64,000 nt of DNA from Ga0077555 sp033764055 (GTDB taxonomy: Bacteria > Pseudomonadota > Alphaproteobacteria > Rhizobiales > Hyphomicrobiaceae). Below, in pieces: positions 60,081 through 64,000 of the stretch (its first letter is position 1; the number at the start of each line of letters is the position of its first letter). The notes under the pieces are model-generated. The model did not search any database, had not been told where the DNA came from, and was given only the letters and a program-made list of their open reading frames with translations. The position numbers were made by a program, and so were the translations under genes. The stretch is from the NCBI GenBank assembly GCA_033764055.1, contig JANRJI010000136.1, positions 62,001 through 126,000 on the forward strand. The letters are read 5' to 3'.

Positions 60081-62189
60081 ATGTCGAGATCCGTTTCCGC
60101 GGCGCCCAAGCCGCCGAGCGCCGAGCGTCGGCCGGTCACCCGCCGGCTTCATGGCGTGACACTCGTCGACGACTACGCTTGGCTGCGCGCCGAGAACTGG
60201 CAGGACGTGATGCGAGATCCGGGTGTCCTCGACCCGGCGATACGCGCCCATCTCGAGGCCGAGAACGCCTGGACCGACGCCTGCCTCGGCGACACCAAGG
60301 CCCTGCAGGAGAAGCTGTTCGCGGAGATGAAGGCACGGATCAAGGAGGACGACAGCTCGGTCCCCTCCCCCGACGGACCCTGGGAGTATTCCGTCAGCTT
60401 CATCACCGGCGGACAGTATCCCCGCCTCGTCCGCCGGCCGCGCGGAGCCGGTGCGGACTCCGAGACGATCCTGCTCGACGGCAACAAGGAGGCCGAGGGC
60501 AAACCCTACTGGGGCATCGGCGACAGTGCCCACAGCCATGATCATCGCCTTCTCGCCTACGCCGTCGACGACAAGGGCTCCGAGCTCTACACCATCCGCA
60601 TCCGCGACCTCGCCACCGGCGAGGACCTGGCCGACGCCATTCCCGACACGCGCGGTGAGATCGCCTGGGCCCGCGATGGCAAGACCTTCCTCTACGTCCG
60701 GCTGGATGCCAGCCACCGGCCGCTCTTCGTCTATCGCCACGTCGTCGGCACCCCGGTCGAGGCCGACGTTCTGGTCTACGAGGAGAAGGACCCGGGCTTC
60801 TACGTCGGCGTCGGTGCGACCCAATCGGGCCACTATTTGCAGGTCGTCGCGCACGACCATCAGACGAGCGAGGTCTATCTGATCGATGCCGAGGCGCCAA
60901 CCTCGCCGCCGGTGCTCGTCTCGCCGCGCCGCCACGGTCACGAGTACGCCGTCGAGCACAGCGGAGATCTTTTCTACATCACCACCAACTCGGGTGACGC
61001 CGAGGACTTCCGCATCGTCACCGCCCCTGTCGCATCGCCCGGTGAGGCGAGCTGGCGCGATCTTGTCGCGCATCGGCCTGGCCGCTTCATCATCTCGGTC
61101 GTCGCCTACGCCGGCCACTTGGTCCGCCTCGAGCGGGAGGACGGACTGCCACGCATCATCGTGCGCCGCCTTGCCGATGGCGCCGAGCACGCCATCGCCT
61201 TTCCCGAGGACGCCTACAGCCTCGGTCTCGGCGCCGGCTACGAGCATGACACCAGCAAGATCCGCTTCACCTACTCGTCGATGACCACACCGGCCGAGGT
61301 GTACGACTACGACATGGAGAGGCGGGACCGGTTGCTGCGCAAACGCCAGGAGGTGCCTTCGGGGCACAACTCCGCCGACTACGTGACGGTCCGCATCCAG
61401 GCGCCGGCCGCAGACGGGGAGCTCGTGCCCGTCTCGATCCTCTATCGCAAGGGAACCCCGCTCGACGGATCGGCGCCCCTGCTGCTCTATGGCTATGGCG
61501 CCTACGGCATTCCGATTCCGGCCTCGTTCTCGACGACCCGGCTGTCTCTCGTCGATCGCGGCTTCGTCTACGCCATCGCCCACATCCGTGGCGGCAAGGA
61601 CAAGGGCTATCGCTGGTACACGGGTGGCAAGCTCGAGAAGAAGACCAACACCTTCACCGACTTCATCGCGGCCGGCGAGCACCTCGCGCGCATGGGCTAC
61701 ACGGGTCGCGGCCGCATCGTCGCCAACGGCGGCTCGGCCGGCGGCATGCTCATGGGCTGCGTCGCCAACATGGCCCCCGACCTCTTCCTCGGCATCATCG
61801 CCGACGTGCCCTTCGTCGACGTGCTCAACGCGATGCTCGACGAGACGCTGCCGCTGACGCCGCCCGAGTGGCCCGAATGGGGCAACCCCATCACCAGCGC
61901 GGAGGATTTCCACCGCATCCACTCCTACAGCCCTTACGAGAACGTCGAGGCCAAGTCCTACCCGCACATCTTCGCCTACGGTGGCCTGACCGACCCCCGC
62001 GTCACCTACTGGGAGCCCGCCAAGTGGATCGCCCACCTGAGGGAGCGCAACACGAGCGGCAATTTGGTTCTCCTGCAGATCAACATGGAGGCCGGCCACG
62101 GCGGCGCCTCGGGACGGTTCGAGGCATTGAAGGAGATCGCGCTCGACTATGCCTTCGCGCTGAAGATCGCGGGAAAGGCTACGATCTGA
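60081..62189 (+). CDS. S9 family oligopeptidase (oligopeptidase B/PtrB-like)
   Basis: 702-residue prolyl-oligopeptidase-family serine peptidase. The N-terminal beta-propeller (about residues 70-410) carries the YAWLRAENWQDVM opening; the C-terminal alpha/beta-hydrolase domain (about 430-702) has LLLYGYGAYG, AHIRGGKDKGYRWY, nucleophile S552 in ANGGSAGGMLMG, D638 in GGLTDPRV and H673 in EAGHGG, a complete triad. Sequence is closer to oligopeptidase B, which cuts after Lys/Arg in small peptides, than to prolyl oligopeptidase. No signal peptide, so cytoplasmic. ATG 60081 follows GGGAG by 7 bases; an earlier in-frame start adds 11 residues. Confidence 0.93.
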   Translation: MSRSVSAAPKPPSAERRPVTRRLHGVTLVDDYAWLRAENWQDVMRDPGVLDPAIRAHLEAENAWTDACLGDTKALQEKLFAEMKARIKEDDSSVPSPDGPWEYSVSFITGGQYPRLVRRPRGAGADSETILLDGNKEAEGKPYWGIGDSAHSHDHRLLAYAVDDKGSELYTIRIRDLATGEDLADAIPDTRGEIAWARDGKTFLYVRLDASHRPLFVYRHVVGTPVEADVLVYEEKDPGFYVGVGATQSGHYLQVVAHDHQTSEVYLIDAEAPTSPPVLVSPRRHGHEYAVEHSGDLFYITTNSGDAEDFRIVTAPVASPGEASWRDLVAHRPGRFIISVVAYAGHLVRLEREDGLPRIIVRRLADGAEHAIAFPEDAYSLGLGAGYEHDTSKIRFTYSSMTTPAEVYDYDMERRDRLLRKRQEVPSGHNSADYVTVRIQAPAADGELVPVSILYRKGTPLDGSAPLLLYGYGAYGIPIPASFSTTRLSLVDRGFVYAIAHIRGGKDKGYRWYTGGKLEKKTNTFTDFIAAGEHLARMGYTGRGRIVANGGSAGGMLMGCVANMAPDLFLGIIADVPFVDVLNAMLDETLPLTPPEWPEWGNPITSAEDFHRIHSYSPYENVEAKSYPHIFAYGGLTDPRVTYWEPAKWIAHLRERNTSGNLVLLQINMEAGHGGASGRFEALKEIALDYAFALKIAGKATI

Positions 62190-62372
62190 TCGACGCCGCG
62201 CTGGGATCTCGCCTGGCGTTGCCGACCGGGCCATGGCGTTCCCGCGTGCCGCCACAGCCGTCCTACCGAACGACTCGCTTCACAGGCTCGGCGGCGGGAC
62301 GAAACTCCCGAGGCGAGGCGCCCGCGACCCAGCCCGTGCGGATGTCGCAAGCTTCCGCAGCGAGAGGAGCCC

Positions 62373-64000
62373 ATGGCATCCAGCATCAACATCCCGGCAT
62401 TCAGCGACGCGCTGGTGGTGCTCGGTACCGCTGGCATCATCGTGCCGATGGTGCATCGCTGGGGCATCAGCCCGGTTCTCGGCTACCTCGGCGCTGGAGC
62501 GCTGCTCGGTCCGCTCGGCCTCGGCGCCTTCATCGATCAGGTGCCACTCCTCTATTGGGTCACGGTGGTTGACGCGAAGAACGTGGCCGGCATTGCCGAC
62601 CTCGGTGTCGTCTTCCTGTTTTTCCTGATCGGCATCGAGCTGTCCTACGAGCGGCTTATGGCGATGCGGCGCCTGGTGTTCGGCCTCGGCTCCCTGCAGG
62701 TCGCGATCACGACGGTCATGCTCGCCGCCATCATCGCCGTCGCGGGCTTCAAGCCGTCGACGGCGGTCATTCTGGGGTCCTGCCTCGCTCTGTCCTCGAC
62801 CGCCATTGTGCTGGAGGTGCTCTCGAGCCAGGGGCGTCTCACCGGCAGCACGGGCCGCACGAGCTTCGCGGTCCTTCTGGCGCAGGACCTGGCTGTGATT
62901 CCGATCCTGATGTTCATTTCCATCTATGGGGCCGACAGGGGTGGACCTGTCCTGCCGTTGATCGGCGAGGCTCTGCTGCAGGCCGCGTTGGCGCTGGCCG
63001 CCATCATTATCGTGGGCCGCGCCCTGCTGCGGCCTCTGTTCCGCCAGGTCGCCCGCACGCAGTCGAACGAGCTCTTCATGGCGGCGATCCTATTCGTGAT
63101 CGTGGCGACCGGCCTCGTCGCGGCCGTGGCCCATCTCTCCATGGCGCTCGGGGCGTTCGTTGCGGGCCTGCTGCTCGCCGAGACGGAGTACCGCAAGGCG
63201 ATCGAGGCGACCATCGAGCCGTTCAAGGGGCTTCTGCTCGGCATCTTCTTCTTCACCGTCGGCATGAGCATCGATGCCCGCGAGCTGGCACGCGATCCGG
63301 TCTGGCTGCTCGCCAGCGTCTCGGGGCTCATCGCCTTGAAGGCAGCGGTGCTGATCGGCCTCGCGCGCCTGTTCAAGGCGTCCTGGCCAGCGTCGATCGA
63401 GACCGGCCTGATGCTCGCGCCCGGAGGCGAGTTCGCCTTCGTCGGCATCGGCCTTGCGGCGGCGCTCGGCATCGTCGGGCAGAACGTGGCGAGCTTCTCT
63501 CTGGCGGTCACCTCACTGACGATGGCGCTCATTCCGGTGCTCGGCATGCTGGCCCGGCGCGTGGCGCGGATGCTCGAGAAGCGGCCGGCCCCCGATCCGA
63601 CGCTGGCTGAACAGCCCGAGTTGCGGGAGAGCCACGCCATCGTCATCGGTCACGGCCGGGTCGGCAAGGTCGTCTGCAGCATGCTTGCCCGGCACGGCGT
63701 CGCCTACACCGCCGTCGACTACGACGCCAACGCCGTTGCCGAGGACCGCCGCAACGGGCACGCCGTCTATTATGGCGATGCCACCAGTCCGGCGTTTCTG
63801 AAGGTCTGTGGCGTCACCAAGGCCTCGGGCGTGATCGTGACGATCCACACGCAATCGGCCATCGACGAGATCATCCGAGTGGTTCGCACGCTGAGGCCTG
63901 ACATTCTCATCGTCTCCCGGGCCCGCGACGCGGAGCACGCGCGACATCTCTATGCCGTCGGCGTCACCGATGCGGTTCCCGAGACGATCGAGGCGAGCCT
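62373..64000 (+). CDS. KefB-type monovalent cation:proton antiporter (CPA2), partial at window edge
   Basis: At least 542 codons, open to the right edge. The membrane domain (about residues 1-390, twelve or so helices) has LGYLGAGALLGPLGLG, LSSTAIVLEVLSSQGRLT and LLLAETEYRKAIEATIEPFKGLLLG (quoted only in part: LLLAETEYRKAIEATIEP), all CPA2/KefB features. A C-terminal RCK/TrkA-N domain begins at about 415 with HAIVIGHGRVGKVV, the nucleotide-binding G-x-G-x-x-G motif. The protein probably exchanges K+ for H+ under ligand control. ATG 62373 is behind GAGAGGAG at 5 bases. The gene continues beyond the window, so its C-terminus cannot be described. Confidence 0.92.
   Translation, partial: MASSINIPAFSDALVVLGTAGIIVPMVHRWGISPVLGYLGAGALLGPLGLGAFIDQVPLLYWVTVVDAKNVAGIADLGVVFLFFLIGIELSYERLMAMRRLVFGLGSLQVAITTVMLAAIIAVAGFKPSTAVILGSCLALSSTAIVLEVLSSQGRLTGSTGRTSFAVLLAQDLAVIPILMFISIYGADRGGPVLPLIGEALLQAALALAAIIIVGRALLRPLFRQVARTQSNELFMAAILFVIVATGLVAAVAHLSMALGAFVAGLLLAETEYRKAIEATIEPFKGLLLGIFFFTVGMSIDARELARDPVWLLASVSGLIALKAAVLIGLARLFKASWPASIETGLMLAPGGEFAFVGIGLAAALGIVGQNVASFSLAVTSLTMALIPVLGMLARRVARMLEKRPAPDPTLAEQPELRESHAIVIGHGRVGKVVCSMLARHGVAYTAVDYDANAVAEDRRNGHAVYYGDATSPAFLKVCGVTKASGVIVTIHTQSAIDEIIRVVRTLRPDILIVSRARDAEHARHLYAVGVTDAVPETIEAS

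Noticed and set aside
59994..62255. Long antisense frame opposite the S9 peptidase (753 codons).
   Set aside because: The plus strand encodes a full peptidase with its triad; the antisense frame shows only repetitive Val/Gly/Asp-type shadow sequence.

Overview
The window is GC-rich chromosomal DNA from an alphaproteobacterium, most likely Hyphomicrobiales (Rhizobiales). Supporting signs are a MucR/Ros zinc-finger regulator, the FYDLN-acid protein family (TIGR02300), a CIRCE-like element before groEL, rhizobial small conserved proteins, and a capsule locus resembling the rkp-1 (K-antigen) region of Sinorhizobium. No phage, insertion sequence or CRISPR array was seen. One tRNA (Cys) is present.

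Layout. 0.1-7 kb: a CDF metal transporter, a small conserved gene, then acyl-CoA chemistry (CaiB/BaiF CoA-transferase, hotdog thioesterase, AidB-type acyl-CoA dehydrogenase) and a metallo-beta-lactamase-fold hydrolase. 7-16.9 kb: accessory metabolism, with a membrane acyltransferase of the OafA type, a three-gene operon of two PuuE-like deacetylases and a nitrilase-family amidohydrolase, a divergent ferredoxin-P450 pair, a TauE/SafE permease, and a peptide-type ABC binding protein broken by one in-frame TAA. 17-31.6 kb: an LLM flavin monooxygenase, an isoaspartyl methyltransferase, tRNA-Cys, a RhlE-type helicase, several small conserved proteins, a solitary groEL with a CIRCE-like operator and a terminator hairpin, pncB, GNAT and SnoaL-like genes, a caspase-fold protein and alaS. 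31.7-35.3 kb: a Baeyer-Villiger-type monooxygenase preceded by a perfect FNR/FixK-type box, and a B12-binding radical SAM protein.

35.8-57.9 kb is the most interesting part. cysD and a cysN-cysC fusion (PAPS synthesis) lie next to a capsule locus: an OPX lipoprotein, a KpsE/RkpU-like chain-export protein, two single-domain KpsC-like proteins and two tandem KpsS-like proteins. Embedded in it are a 2513-residue reducing polyketide synthase without a thioesterase (RkpA-like), an alpha-oxoamine synthase (RkpG-like), a short-chain reductase (RkpH-like) and a phytanoyl-CoA-dioxygenase-like hydroxylase. Together these could build a sphingoid-like amino-alcohol lipid, by the same logic as fungal fumonisin synthesis, and use it as the capsule anchor or carrier. 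This is inference from gene content. No KpsM/KpsT ABC transporter is present in the window.

58-64 kb: a small periplasmic protein, a small conserved protein that shares a CTAG stop with a convergent mucR-family gene, an S9 oligopeptidase, and a KefB-type cation/proton antiporter that runs off the right edge.
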